The notes beneath the pieces are model-generated. The model did no database searches, had not been told where the DNA came from, and saw nothing but the letters and a program-made list of their open reading frames with translations. This document shows positions 8,674 through 18,020 of a stretch of 19,076 bases of DNA, piece after piece. Source of the DNA: Smittium culicis (taxonomy: Eukaryota > Kickxellomycota > Harpellomycetes > Harpellales > Legeriomycetaceae). A program made the translations under genes and the position numbers. Numbering within the stretch: position 1 is the first letter of the stretch; each line of letters begins with the position of its first letter. Location of the stretch: NCBI GenBank assembly GCA_001970855.1, contig LSSN01002024.1:1-19076 (forward strand), read 5' to 3'.

Positions 8674-9075
8674 GTCGGAATTATAATCTCACCAGTCGGA
8701 ATCCCAATTAAACTAAGCCAAGAAAACCTCTTAAATAAAATAAAAAATAAACTCAATAGTTGGAAAAATAGAAAGCTTTCATTCAAAGGTAGAGTACTAA
8801 TTTCCAACGTTTTTCTACACTCTAAACTCTGATACTCCACACATGAAATTATGTTAAAAATTTCTTTATAACAATTTTCTAAAAAATAGTAAATAGATTC
8901 ATCTGGAATAACAAAATTACTTATGTGAAAATCGATGTGATAGATGTAGATAATACGTTTGGGGGTTTGGTTTTGCTCAATATTAATTCCCAATGAAAAA
9001 TATTATTTATCATATGGTACCATGGCTTGTTATCAAATAAAAAACTATCTGCAGACAACTAGCTACCTCAAATAT
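8674..9075 (+). pseudogene. Copy 2 ORF2 thumb/connection remnant
   Basis: An open stretch 8674-8832 (52 codons, VGIIISPVGIPIK...) contains LNSWKNRKLSFKGRVLISNVFLHSKL. This matches the NWRDRKISLGGKILLTNSILLSKLW block of copy 1, with TGA where copy 1 has the Trp after SKL. Further on, FGGLVLLNINSQ (about 8959-8994) and WYHGLLSNKK match the GGMGLLDIEAQ...KWF block. In copy 2 there is no long A run before this block, unlike copies 1 and 3. Confidence 0.85.
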
Positions 9076-10190
9076 TCAATATTTAGTAAATAAAAATGGC
9101 TCATTTGAAAAAATATTTGAAATATTGGGTAACAAAAATCCGCTAGTTTCGAGAGAATCAATAAAAATAGCAAAAAATCTTATAAATTAAAAACAGCCGA
9201 CATACGTAAATGTTCGTATGACAGTATAAAAATTCTTGAATTAAAAAACATTAAAAAATTGATTCATGTATACACAAGTAAAAGAGATATGAAATGGCTA
9301 ATAGAAAATGAAATAATAAACTGCGGTCAATTTTTTATCAAATAAAAATCAATGTGGGAGGATCACTCAGATTCAATATTTTCAATAGTAATTAAAATTT
9401 ATGCTAATTAACTATTCTGTGAGTCAAATGATAAAAGATAGATTATTAAATAAGATGTACATAGAAACTTCACATATAATCAATAAAATATTCGCCTAAA
9501 ATAATTCACCGTCAATTGACTTCAACAGAAAATTGATAAAAAAAAAAGACGAGGTAATAGAAAAGAACCAATAACTGAGCCTAATTGGTTCAAAATTGGT
9601 AATTTAATTTAAATCGAAACAATATTAAATTGGATGAAAATACATGATATTGATTTGGAAACGAAAGTAACCGGGAATCTATGGCTTCTTTTTGATAACG
9701 CACTAATTCACTGAGAAAAAAACCAGAATTTGGAATAAAATGGTGTTTAACCGATAAAAATAATGTAAACCTTCAATGAAAGAACAGTATACAAAATTCA
9801 CATTTACTTTGGAAATAGGAGAGCAAAATTTTTTATAAAATAATATTCAACTTTATTTGCACAAGCTCATTCAATAACGGATTAGACAATAGACTAACTA
9901 ATGAAGTAATTATTATCTTTCTACAGCCAATAGAATTTTTTTTTTTCAAATTTAAACATACTATATGAAAGCGATTTGAAATTTCTACAGACCTAGGGCT
10001 GAAACAGCCCTATCATCTAAAAATATCACTGGATAAGAAATTTTAAACAGGAGGAAAAGCGTCCTAAGACAAAAAATTACTATTAATTTTAATCGAATTT
10101 AAAAAAAAGGAATACTGGCTAGCTTTAATAACCAAACTCTTCTAAATAGGACATGAAGGAAAGCTAATATTCAGCGATAACTGAAATCAC

Positions 10191-11110
10191 CGAATCACAC
10201 AGCAACTCTCTCCTCTTTTTTAATTTTTGATAATTGATATTACCTTAAATAAATTAATACTTTAGAATAAATGTTTTATTATAATAAATAATACTAAAAT
10301 TAAAAAAAAATCGACATTTTTTGTTTTTTGTTGTTTTAAATAGATAATTATAGAATTTTATAAATTGGTTTAAACGATAAGAATTCTTTCAGATTTGGAA
10401 TAAATTATAAGGATTTTGATAATCTAATTTAATTTGACCTTCTCTTCTACTTTAGAGAATATCAATTAAACTCGCTATTATGACTCGAATAAAATATACA
10501 TAAAAATTTTTTATTATATATGTGGAAGTTTTGAACGAGAAATTCTAGATGAAACTCTAACGAATACTAATTTGTAAATCTATGCGTACTTAACAATAAA
10601 AAAAAGATAGTAAATTTATAGTTTGAGCTCATTTTAAAATTAAAAATTTTAACTCAAAGATTTGCTATTATTATATAAAAAAATAATAGAAATCCACTTC
10701 TTATAAAACCTATACTTCTAAAAAACGGTGTGCATATCATCAATAAATCATATGTAATTTGTATATAGTTAAACTTCAAATAACATAAAAACTTACTAAT
10801 CGGCTACTAGATTCAAAAAATCTGAACATTACAAGAAAAAAACTATAAATATTAAGTATATCTTGACAGTTAGAGAAAAAGTGTCAGATTTTAAACAAAG
10901 GAGAAAATTAACAATGAATTATCTATGCAAATATTAATAAATTTACAAACTATTTTAAACCTCCTAATTACACCAAATAAATTACTAAAATATTTAATAT
11001 AAAATCAACCAAGCTTCATTTTATTTTATTGAGTTTTATTTTGACTCAAATAATTTTTTTTATTAAAACCCAAAAAAAAATTGATTAGTCTAATAAAAAA
11101 TCTATTTATT
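10191..11110 (+). other. Copy 2/copy 3 junction and long leader of copy 3
   Basis: No gene is recognised over about 920 bases. The first part is the copy 2 3'UTR with AATACTTTAG (10256-10265) and the A9 run (10302-10310). A T-rich stretch and the block TTCTCTTCTACTTTAGAGAA (about 10441-10460) follow, with similarity to 4750-4830 continuing to about 10510. From there to 11110 the sequence is AT-rich with stops in all frames and no counterpart in the much shorter copy 1/copy 2 junction. It may be LINE 5'UTR missing from copy 2, or a further unrecognised insertion. Confidence 0.55.
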
Positions 11111-12825
11111 ATGACTAAAGAAAACATTAAAATAGGGCCTATTGATTCTATTAAAGCATGTGAAGAGACCGATGGTTCCAATGAGCGTATTGTTTTACCC
11201 TGAAGCCGTCACATGAAAATATGAATACTCCACTTATATATAAATAAATTCACACTTAAAAATACACTCTATAACAAGCTTCAAAATCATTGTAACAACT
11301 CATATTTATTACAATAAATCCTGTATAGTTGAGGCTAAATAAATTGTTCCTCAATCCATATAAGTTGTAGCTGTACGATTATCACAGCTACATATTTGAA
11401 ACCGCCCGAAAATATCGACTTAGACCAAAGAAAAAGTGATATAAAGATCTATGAAATTGCATAAAACCTTCCTTATTTCCTAGATGGTTTCTGGCTTAAA
11501 ACCAGTATAGAAAATAATGTGTATCAGGAGTACCCCCATATAATTTCGGATGTATGTTGAAAGAAATCAATTTAGAAATTGATATAATTAAGGAGATACT
11601 TATTAAAGTTGATGTTAATACCAGTTTCAAAATATATGATACAGAAAAATATCTATTCCTTAAATTTATTATCTTTCTAGAAATATAATAGCAAAAAAAA
11701 CGAAATAAAATAGCTGTGGTAAAATATTTATTTGTCAGAAGCAGTGTATTGCAGCGATTGTTATAAATTCATAACCATACCATCATATAGTGGGAATAGT
11801 GTATGAGAAATAGCCATAAAAGCTTACAAAATTATATCCGAATTGAGTGAGGTGGTCGATATATCTGCCCATAATCACTCTAACTTTAATTAGTATCCAA
11901 TCAGAAATACAAAATTAAAATTAAAGAACAAAAAAAATTAACGATATTTCAAACATGATGAGCCTAAGTGGTGTTAAGGGGGTCCTAATTTGGTGAGGTG
12001 AAAGCTCATTTTGCACTTATTTCAAAATTTCAAATCACTATAAAAATTACAAAAATTAAAACAAGAAAAAATAACCCATAAAACATCAAAAAAGTATTTA
12101 TTGAAGAGTAAAATAATCCGATAAACAAAAAAAAAAATTCTAAAGCATAGCTTAAATATTTCTGAGGATTCATTTGTACCGCAACCTGAAAATGAATCGG
12201 TTTATATGAATATTATTGAAGGAAAGAAACCTAAAATATCTAATGATCATCGCGAAGCAGAAAATATTAACTATTTAATATCCTATTATAATATAATTAC
12301 TAAAAATATATTTGGATTATTTCAAACAAAGAGCGGAAATAATCAAAGTTAATAATAATATCAAAAATAATAAAGTAAAAACTTTTAATGCTAAGGTAGA
12401 CAACCAAAGTTCGTTAAGAAAACCGAAATAAATATTTATCAGAAATTTATTATAAAATGAAAACTTATAAAAAAATTCCATAGAGGAAAAAGTCATCAAA
12501 ACTGAAAAAATATATGAAAAAATAGATAAAAAGGAAAAGAAAACAGCAGTTCATTATTCTATAAAATAAACGGTATAATATCTGTGGAGACTATGGAATT
12601 TCTAGAGGGAAAAAAATTGTTGAATTTTCAGAATTCTCGCATAATGTTTGTGAACTCGAGCTATCGAGAAATAAACGAACTTTAAATAATAATACAATAA
12701 TTGATGTCCGTACCGAAGAAATAGATTAAAAAAGAAAGTAAAAAGTTAAGCTTTATTGATCCCCCTACATTCATGAAAGAGGAACAGGTCAGCTTTAAAT
12801 AAAAGTATTTAAATGAATAAAAAAA
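11111..12825 (+). pseudogene. LINE copy 3 ORF1, decayed
   Basis: The ATG at 11111 opens 30 codons (MTKENIKIGPIDSIK...) to a TGA at 11201-11203 and is a candidate ORF1 start. LKNTLYNKLQNHCNNSYLLQ (about 11255-11315) matches the coiled-coil-like start seen in copy 2. INLEIDIIKEILIK and NTSFKIYDTEK (about 11567-11650), YKFITIPSYSG (about 11761-11793) and VKGVLIW (about 11970-11992) match copy 2 in order. The knuckle region keeps its first Cys and the His, but the second Cys is Phe and the last Lys. NIKKVFIEE follows, as in the other copies. A stretch AAAAAATAGATAAAAAGG is shared base for base with copy 2 (here about 12518-12535). Confidence 0.72.
12125..12352 (+). pseudogene. Copy 3 ORF1 C-terminal segment (open, 75 codons)
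   Basis: This open stretch starts after a stop and contains ILKHSLNISEDSFVPQP and EGKKPKISNDHREAENIN, ending at TAA 12350-12352. LKH followed by an acidic/Asn-rich region corresponds to TLKHEKSPAAVLEL in copy 2 and, more weakly, to ISINENIYNEPNSIL in copy 1. It is the best preserved piece of this ORF1 after the knuckle. No known domain is recognised. Confidence 0.6.
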
Positions 12826-13171
12826 AAATAATGCAAGGAATAATATTAATTTAGCGAATTTTAACGTAAAGGGTATTTCAAAAGAAAAAAAAAAAGTTGA
12901 GAATCTTAATATAACTGAAAAATATTTTAATCTGATATTTCCTGATAGAAAGAAATAAATATAAATGATGAAGGTATATAATTATGTTATAGTTACTGGA
13001 AAGATAAAGTAATATGAATTAGATACACATCTAAAACAGTAAAAACAGTTAATTTACAATCAACGGAAATCCAAAATATTTTTAGGTAGGATAAACATTA
13101 AAAAAATTGAAATAAAAAATAAAAAATAAATTAAATTTGCCAAATATATTTACCTAATAAAAAAAAGGCTA

Positions 13172-13668
13172 AATAAAATTTTAATTCAAACTTTTTTTGT
13201 TTTATTTGTGATCCCCGGTTGTATGAAATTCTGGGGATAGGAATATTAGGGGTTATTAGGTAGAAACTTTACTTAGTATTGGTTTTATTAAATTTTTTTT
13301 TCCAGAATTTTGCTTTATTTTTTTAATGTATTCAATGTTACTCTGACATTTCTTTGAGTTGGAATCATAGCCCTTTAAATAGAGAAAAAAAATGGCTAAA
13401 AAAATCTTTTAAAGGCTATCTTATTTCCAACTTACAAAGCCAAAGTGAGAATTATAATAAGGTAAAATAATAATAAATATAGTACTATTTAGTAATTTTA
13501 AATCAATTAACAATTATTCAAATTAATTAATTTTATTGGATATTTTGTGGTCCTCCCCGCATACTTCTATTTTTGCGGAGGAGCGATTTAATTAGGACAA
13601 TGGGAATTCCCCACATGTCTGGGAGCAATTCTCGGGAAAAGCAATATAACTTTTAGTTTCACAGGCTA
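13172..13668. mobile_element. Insertion I (~497 bp) in the endonuclease of copy 3
   Basis: Copy 1 has 86 bases between the VYLP and GDFN motifs; here the matching motifs are about 590 bases apart. AGGCTA occurs at 13166-13171 and again at 13663-13668, 497 bases apart, close to the expected insert size, and in both places it reads into a basic block matching the same region of copy 1. It is a candidate target-site duplication. The insert has no long ORF. It holds a large imperfect foldback (13322-13466), a small GC stem ATCCCC...GGGGAT (13211-13238) and a GC-rich bulged hairpin CCTCCCCGCA...TGCGGAGG (about 13552-13581). This is a MITE- or foldback-like make-up; the family is unknown. Confidence 0.55.
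13322..13466. repeat. Imperfect inverted repeat (foldback) inside insertion I
   Basis: The left arm 13322-13380 and the right arm 13407-13466 pair as reverse complements with small gaps. The best parts are AGTTGGAAT (13357-13365) with TTCCAACT (13425-13432), and ATAGCCCTTTAAA (13367-13379) with TTTAAAGGCTAT (13408-13419). The loop is about 26 bases. Pairing weakens outward but is still visible near TTTAATGTATT and GGTAAA. Confidence 0.75.
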
Positions 13669-13673
13669 GGAGA

Positions 13674-14072
13674 GAAATTCTTGGTTTTCTATATGGTGAA
13701 TTACTCCGAAGTAAAAAAGATAACGAAGAAATATTAATAGCTGATGATTTTAAGATGGCGGAGAATGAATAAAGGGATATGATTTCACCAAGAATAACCA
13801 ATAAAAAATAATGAGAAAACGTCACTAAAATAATGAATCATTTCAAATTAGAAAATTCCATCAGTAATCTGATTAAAGATGATATGATAAAAACATTGAA
13901 TAGCTATTCTGGAAAATTTAATTACAAAATAGACCATATACTATTGAAAAAAAGTACAAATAACAAATTAAAAATAGAAAAAATAGGAATAACAGAATTT
14001 TCGGATCATAAATACATTTATATAGGTTTAAATCACTGGAAAAAAATTAATACAGTCGAAATTAAATTCTAA
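13674..14072 (+). pseudogene. Copy 3 endonuclease domain, second part (open block 13833-14072)
   Basis: EEILIADDFKMAENE (about 13722-13766) matches NAIIVGDFNMVENN of copy 1; Gly is Ala and the Asn ligand is Lys. After a stop (TAA 13770-13772) and further breaks, the open block 13833-14072 (79 codons) has KFNYKIDHILLKK (KIDH at about 13926-13937) and GITEFSDHKYIYI (SDH at 14001-14009), the RIDHIL and SDHK motifs. The ATG at 13833 is internal to the domain. A reverse-strand open frame at 13592-13825 is a shadow of this region and of insertion I. Confidence 0.85.
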
Positions 14073-14372
14073 GCAGCTATAAAATGACTATATAGTTGAT
14101 AAAATTACAAATAGCCTTAGAATCGAATGTAGTACTATATAAGATTGAAAAAAATTCAAAAATAAATGTAAAGAAATATTTATAGGATATTATTAATACA
14201 ACTTTTAAGAAAAATGAATCGATTATCTAGAATCTATTAATAACATTTGTGTTAATCTTTTAAAAAAGGCTTCAAATGACAACTCATAAAAAAAAATATA
14301 ATGAATTATTAATATCAAATGAAAATGAAATTAAAAACATATTAAAAGATAAGCTAAACGGAATAATAGTCA

Positions 14373-14868
14373 GATCACGAATAAAATGGACAGAAAATAA
14401 CGAAAAGCTTATTATGCGTTTTTTTTGATAGCTAAAGAACAGAGAGAAACCAAAAGCCATAGAATGCTGTGGTGATTCTTAAAACAATGAAGTTTCAGAA
14501 ATTAATAAAGAAACCCATTCATTTTATTCTAAACTTTTTAAAAATAGCCTCGCTTATTCACAAAAGAGAGATGCTATTACTATCAGGGATTATTAATATG
14601 AGAAATTCCATTGACCAGTCAATGATATCTGAAAAGATAAGCTGTCAAGAGATAATATAATCAATAAATGAATCACCCAATAACAAGTCTCCTCGGACTG
14701 ATCGGCTGAATTTTGAATTCTATAAAAAATTTAATAAGAAAATAGCTGATCGCTTACAATTGCTCTTTAATAACGAAATTGAAATAAGTAAATGGAATGA
14801 ATAAAGTGGAAGCTCAGAATCCCGCTGATTCCAAAAGAATTTTATTTGAAATAACTTATATATTATAG
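14373..14868 (+). pseudogene. Copy 3 reverse transcriptase, N-terminal part
   Basis: RIKWTENNEKLIMRFF (about 14379-14428) matches KWSEYGERSSRYFF. IECCGDS, then EINKETHSFYSKLFKN (about 14459-14535), matches the NFYSNLLRKG region in one frame. SIDQSMISEKISCQEII (about 14606-14656) and, after a TAA at 14658-14660, SINESPNNKSPRTDRLNFEFY (14661-14723) continue in a second frame to TAA 14802-14804. SPRTD stands for SPGPD. The open frame 14469-14660 covers both, but only its last third is in the homologous frame; its N-terminal part is a shadow. The RPI block is then split by the 115-bp insertion. Confidence 0.87.
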
Positions 14869-15003
14869 GCCTATAAAATAAAAATAGGCGTAGCAATATG
14901 TGAAAGTGATGAGAAAGATGTTAATATTCATTATTATATAGACTTTTATTCGTCAGAATAAAGTCTTTGGGAGTTAGTTAATCAGTTTTATTAGCCTATA
15001 AAA
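14869..15003. mobile_element. Insertion II: 115-bp insert flanked by 10-bp direct repeats
   Basis: GCCTATAAAA occurs at 14869-14878 and again at 14994-15003. Taking out 14879-14993 with one repeat joins the reading AGG-CCT-ATA-AAA to ATT-TCC-AGT, which lines up with the WRPISLIDCD block of copy 1 in frame. This is the signature of an insertion with target-site duplication into the RT of copy 3. The insert itself has no ORF and contains a strong hairpin (14940-14966). Its ends (TAAAAATAG at the left, TTTTATTA at the right) are only weakly inverted. It may be a short non-autonomous element; its class is unknown. Confidence 0.82.
14940..14966. repeat. Hairpin in insertion II
   Basis: AGACTTTTATTC and GAATAAAGTCT pair over 11 bases around a four-base loop (GTCA), with a single extra T in the left arm. 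It lies roughly in the middle of the 115-bp insert. A separate perfect 12-base palindrome TATAGGCCTATA (14864-14875) overlaps the left direct repeat. Confidence 0.8.
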
Positions 15004-15383
15004 ATTTCCAGTAATTCTAATTTAAATTTATAAAACTACAAAGAATTTAAATAAAACTTGAAATCAGTTACATGAGTTAGAAAGAAAATTTATTAATATT
15101 TAGCCACAATTAGTTTAAGGTTTATTTATCAAAGGAAAATTATTTAATTACAAAATTTAAAGATAGATTAGTTTTTTACAAATCATCAATTACAATGGTC
15201 TATGCTTATCAATTTTTAATATATTAACAACATCTGATCAAAAAGAGCAAAAATAATATTCGAAGCTTCAATTTAATTATTCAAATTTTATAAATAAAAT
15301 ATAGTCAAGTCTAACAACTACAATAAACACAAGCTTAAAAATAAAAAGGCTCATCAACTATATTACAATAAGACTGACATGAA
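15004..15383 (+). pseudogene. Copy 3 reverse transcriptase, middle part
   Basis: ISSNSNLNL follows the RPI block directly. GLFIKGKLFNYK (15119-15154) is the GFIKGRSIFDN block. A weak DQKEQK trace (about 15237-15254) stands where copy 1 has motif A; the YD part is lost to a stop. NFINKI-stop-SSLTTTINTSLKIKRLINYITIRL (about 15286-15376) matches KFIQTVKNLYNNNKARIRIGRSLTNYISVSRGL. Homology then stops abruptly and is picked up again only near 16325. Confidence 0.8.
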
Positions 15384-16207
15384 TTTTAATACTTTTAGCA
15401 ACTTAGAAGAGCACGTATATTTTTTCCATATAAATAAACACACAGAAAATGCCTTTCTGAAGGTCATCGAATTTTTTTAGAAAATTAATAATAATAAATT
15501 TTAAGAATATTAAAACTAAACCTTAAATCCTGATAAAATTAACAAAATAAAAGGATAATAATTAAATAAAATCTTTCTTTTATACTATTTTTTTTACAAT
15601 TCTAAAATTAAACTTCCTTAATCTGTATACCATAAAACTATTTAATTTACAATTTACTATAAAATCATAAAAAAAAACAAAAAAACATGATAACAATAAT
15701 AAAAAAATTTTAACCTTTAACATTAAAATTAAATAAATTTTCAAGCTTTAACTAGTATTAATTTTTTTAACAATTAATATACATAAAACTATATAATCAA
15801 ATCTTATCAAACAAAATGATGTCCAAGCTATTTACCGAGAACAATATTAAGAAAACTGATCCCACCTCTGCCCCTGAACTTGATTCTAACACTGAAAATC
15901 CCACTGTGAGAACTGGGGAGTATGATACACCTCAAAAAATATAAAAAAAAAATCCTAGTAATATACTTCAAAGGGTAATTGTTAAAATGATAATCCCTCA
16001 AAAGTCAGTCTTTATTTAAAAAAAGTATATTTGATAAAATACTCGCTAAAAATTTTCTTTTCAAAAAATTAACCTAAATTATCCAATTAAAAAAAACTCT
16101 ATTTTACTATTAAAGACTTATAGATTCAAATTTTAATCTCTAAATCTTTCAATTTTTTAATACCCTATTATTTTCTAAATCAATAAATAAAACTATTTTT
16201 AATACTT
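15384..16207. mobile_element. Insertion III (~0.8-0.9 kb) in the RT of copy 3
   Basis: Copy 1 has 36 bases between NYI and the GD of motif B; here they are 973 apart, so about 0.93 kb is extra. TTTTAATACTT occurs at 15384-15394 and 16197-16207 and may be a target-site duplication, which would leave some 115 bases (16208-16322) unexplained or inserted separately. A second, weaker pair is ATCAACTATATTA (15353) and ATCAATTTAATTA (16308). The insert is AT-rich and has one short ORF of better composition (15816-15944). Boundaries and class are uncertain. Confidence 0.5.
15816..15944 (+). CDS. Short ORF in insertion III, unknown product (42 codons)
   Basis: The ATG at 15816 (a second at 15819) opens MMSKLFTENNIKKTDPTSAP and ends at TAA 15942-15944. 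The coding stretch is clearly richer in C and G than its surroundings and looks like an N-terminus preceded by an AT-rich leader. I do not recognise the product. TENNIKK and the acidic run after it have some resemblance to MTKENIKIG...EETDGSNE at the candidate ORF1 start of copy 3 (11111), so it may be the beginning of ORF1 from another LINE fragment. The resemblance is too short to rely on. The reading downstream is broken. Confidence 0.3.
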   Translation: MMSKLFTENNIKKTDPTSAPELDSNTENPTVRTGEYDTPQKI

Positions 16208-16321
16208 AGTATAACAACGAAAGTCTTTTATTAAAAGGCTCTATATATATAATTTAATTTATATACCACGTAATAGCAAATATAAGCCTTAAAGAACCAG
16301 AAAAAATATCAATTTAATTAT

Positions 16322-16824
16322 AAAAAGGGATTAATTATCATCTTTACTAATAATTTATTCATCAAACCGGCGCTAATAGAAATAAAAAAAAAATCGGGAT
16401 ATTATTGAGTAACGAAAATGTTAAAAAATTGGAATATGATGATATTTTAAATAGTATCAATAATAATTAGGACGAATAATTATCAAAAAAAAATATTATT
16501 GGTATTCTCACGCGTTCAAATGAAAAATTAAAATAGAAAAAAATATATAATAAAAATATACTAGCCTAAAGAATACTGACTGGAACATAACATAATATAA
16601 TCAGGGGAGCTACTTTTGTATTTAGGAATATAATTGATTTGAATAAAATTCAATTTAAAGAAAATCAAAATGGTTTGCTCAACAAAATTTCCAAAAGTAT
16701 CAGTAAATACAATAATATAAAAATATCAATTAAAGGGAAATTCCTGCTAACCAACACTTTCATATTGTCAAAGCTCTGGTTTGTCTCGCATGTCATTCCC
16801 CTCGATATAAAAACTCATAGTTGA
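16322..16824 (+). pseudogene. Copy 3 reverse transcriptase palm and thumb (open block 16639-16824)
   Basis: SSLLIIYSS then KPALIEIKKK (about 16338-16393) matches SPLLYNIVIEPMLIMLRKK. KKLEYDDILNSINNN (about 16423-16467) matches motif C, with both Asp present (16438-16443) but one residue missing between Tyr and the Asp pair. SNEKLK-stop-KKIY (about 16518-16550) matches SGAKFNSNKSEI. The open block 16639-16824 has LLNKISKSISKYNNIKIS followed by KFLLTNTFILSKLWFVSH, the standard thumb block. A short deletion in motif C and the stops make it inactive. Confidence 0.87.
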
Positions 16825-18020
16825 CACAAAAAGAATTATAAATAAGTTTATATGGAGCAATAAAATGACACGTATAAAGTCATACACACTAAAACTAGGG
16901 GAAAAAAAATGGCGGGATTAGAATACTGAATATTAATACACAATCCAAACATTTGTTTATGAAATGGTTCAATAATCTGTTATCGAATAAAAATAGTGTT
17001 TGGCTACACTCAGCCTTATATAATATCCAATCACTGACTAATAATTTTTAAATTCGAGTACTACGCGGATTTTCTTCTCGAAAAAGGCCTGCGTACAAAG
17101 TATAATAAATTTCCTTCAACTTGGAGAGAATCGCTAAAAACTTCAAAAAAAATTTTTACATCAAAAATTTACCTAATAACAGATTGGTCTTTCAATAGAA
17201 TCGAAATTCTTTAGCAAAAAATAAATCCTCAAACTTATTGTTAATCATGTAAACTGAAAATACATGAAATGGTTTATAAAAAATGAAATTTCTTGCTGTG
17301 GTTCTTTTTTTATAAAAGTGCAACCTAATTTAGGTCAATCAAACCAATTTTATTAACAATAAAAATAAAAAATATTCAGGCTTTGATTCCAATAGGTCCT
17401 ACTCAAAAAAGAAAATGGTTACATATGAAGTTTTTAGGTAATTAAAATGCTCCCTAGAAATTATTTTCATTCAGAGATGATCAAATAAACATATATACGA
17501 ATAAAAAAGCTAAGACCTTATTTCATAACACTTTTATAACAAGCGAAAAAACTAAAAATTGAAATAAAGATGTAATTTTGCCGATTACAGTGATGTAAAT
17601 CCTGTAAGGTAAAAATAGATTATATATCTTTCATTTACTTTTTATGTGCAGAAAACCCATTTATTCGCGAAAATTTGAAATGGAAAAAAGTTTTTTATAA
17701 TTTTTTTGATTTATGCGAATTTTTTTCTTCTTTAACCGGGGAATACAGTGTTAATGACTTCTTTAGCACTTTAATGGACCAAAAATCTTGAATTTAAACA
17801 ATAAAAAAAATATTTGGCTAAATCTAGCTATAATAGTTTATTATTGGATAATTTATTATACCAAAACCAATAAAATTTATACTTCTATATATTAATCTAC
17901 TAGAAAATAGTTCGGTGAATTTTTTACACTGTTCAATCTCGTTATTCGCGAGTATTTTATAACATTTTATATTTTAATGCAGAAAATTACTTATATTCGC
18001 GGTTTTTTTAAGTAAAATAT
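16825..18020 (+). pseudogene. Copy 3 ORF2 C-terminal segment with zinc-motif remnant
   Basis: RIINKFIWSNKMTRIKSY (about 16832-16885) continues the thumb. After an A8 run (16902-16909) the frame changes to RILNINTQSKHLFMKWFNNLLSNKN, matching the GLLDIEAQ...LKWF block. The C-terminal motif is CKSC...FIYFLC: Cys at 17594, 17603 and 17645, with Phe at the His position (17630). Copy 1 has the His but lacks the last Cys. AIIVYYWIIYYTKTNKI (about 17829-17879) matches LHVLAIWNIHRARVEC. Homology fades near 18010. Confidence 0.78.

Larger units (their letters stand above)
6409..10190 (+). pseudogene. LINE copy 2 ORF2 (endonuclease-RT), decayed
   Basis: The ATG at 6409 opens a 49-codon stretch (to TAA 6556-6558) holding the start of the endonuclease. 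The remainder is recognised block by block against copy 1 in all three frames, as listed in the following entries. The C-terminal part is also present: about 9630-9705 DIDLETKVTGNLWLLF corresponds to LKIDVKIISHMWFLY in copy 1, and about 9792-9842 KIHIYFGNRRAKFF to KHIYTEFPRIKEFW, with the Cys ligands lost. The length (about 3.78 kb) equals that of copy 1, so there is no large insertion or deletion. The end is approximate, because the stop is not conserved. Confidence 0.85.
4672..10310 (+). mobile_element. LINE copy 2: head-to-tail second copy, heavily decayed
   Basis: Landmarks match copy 1 in order and spacing: ORF1 knuckle block (5550-5623), ORF2 ATG (6409), LQE motif (about 6526-6534), GDLN (6826-6837), SRID (7017-7028), the SP-PD block (about 7806-7820), IPKKGD (about 7945-7962), the motif B equivalent (8362-8400), the YAD equivalent (8484-8492), SKL (about 8818-8829) and the tail with AATACTTTAG and A9. 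Equivalent points lie about 5.5-5.7 kb after those in copy 1. Stops and frameshifts occur throughout, so it codes for nothing intact. The 5' boundary is set by the preceding tail of copy 1. It may lack some 750 bases of leader that copy 3 has. Confidence 0.85.
12831..18020 (+). pseudogene. LINE copy 3 ORF2, decayed and interrupted
   Basis: The ATG at 12831 stands where copies 1 and 2 start ORF2. FNVKGIS (about 12860-12880) follows in a shifted frame and keeps the Asn of the WNVKGI motif. YSYWKDKVI and IYLPNKK (about 13143-13163) are the last pieces before the first insert. The endonuclease resumes after 13668, the RT runs from about 14386 to 16480 around two inserts, and the C-terminal part runs from 16905 to about 18010. 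Every domain of ORF2 can be traced, so this was once a complete copy. Frames change often and stops are frequent. The end is estimated by matching LENSSVNFLHC and the following sequence (about 17900-18010) to the last residues of copy 1. Confidence 0.78.

Noticed and set aside
13245..13262. TTAGGGG and TTAGG strings resembling telomeric repeats.
   Set aside because: There are only two irregular units with no array. This does not support a telomere or interstitial telomeric block.
14469..14660. A separate 63-codon gene starting at 14469.
   Set aside because: Its first two thirds are out of frame with the RT homology (THSFYSKLF in the other frame). Only its end is part of the decayed RT.
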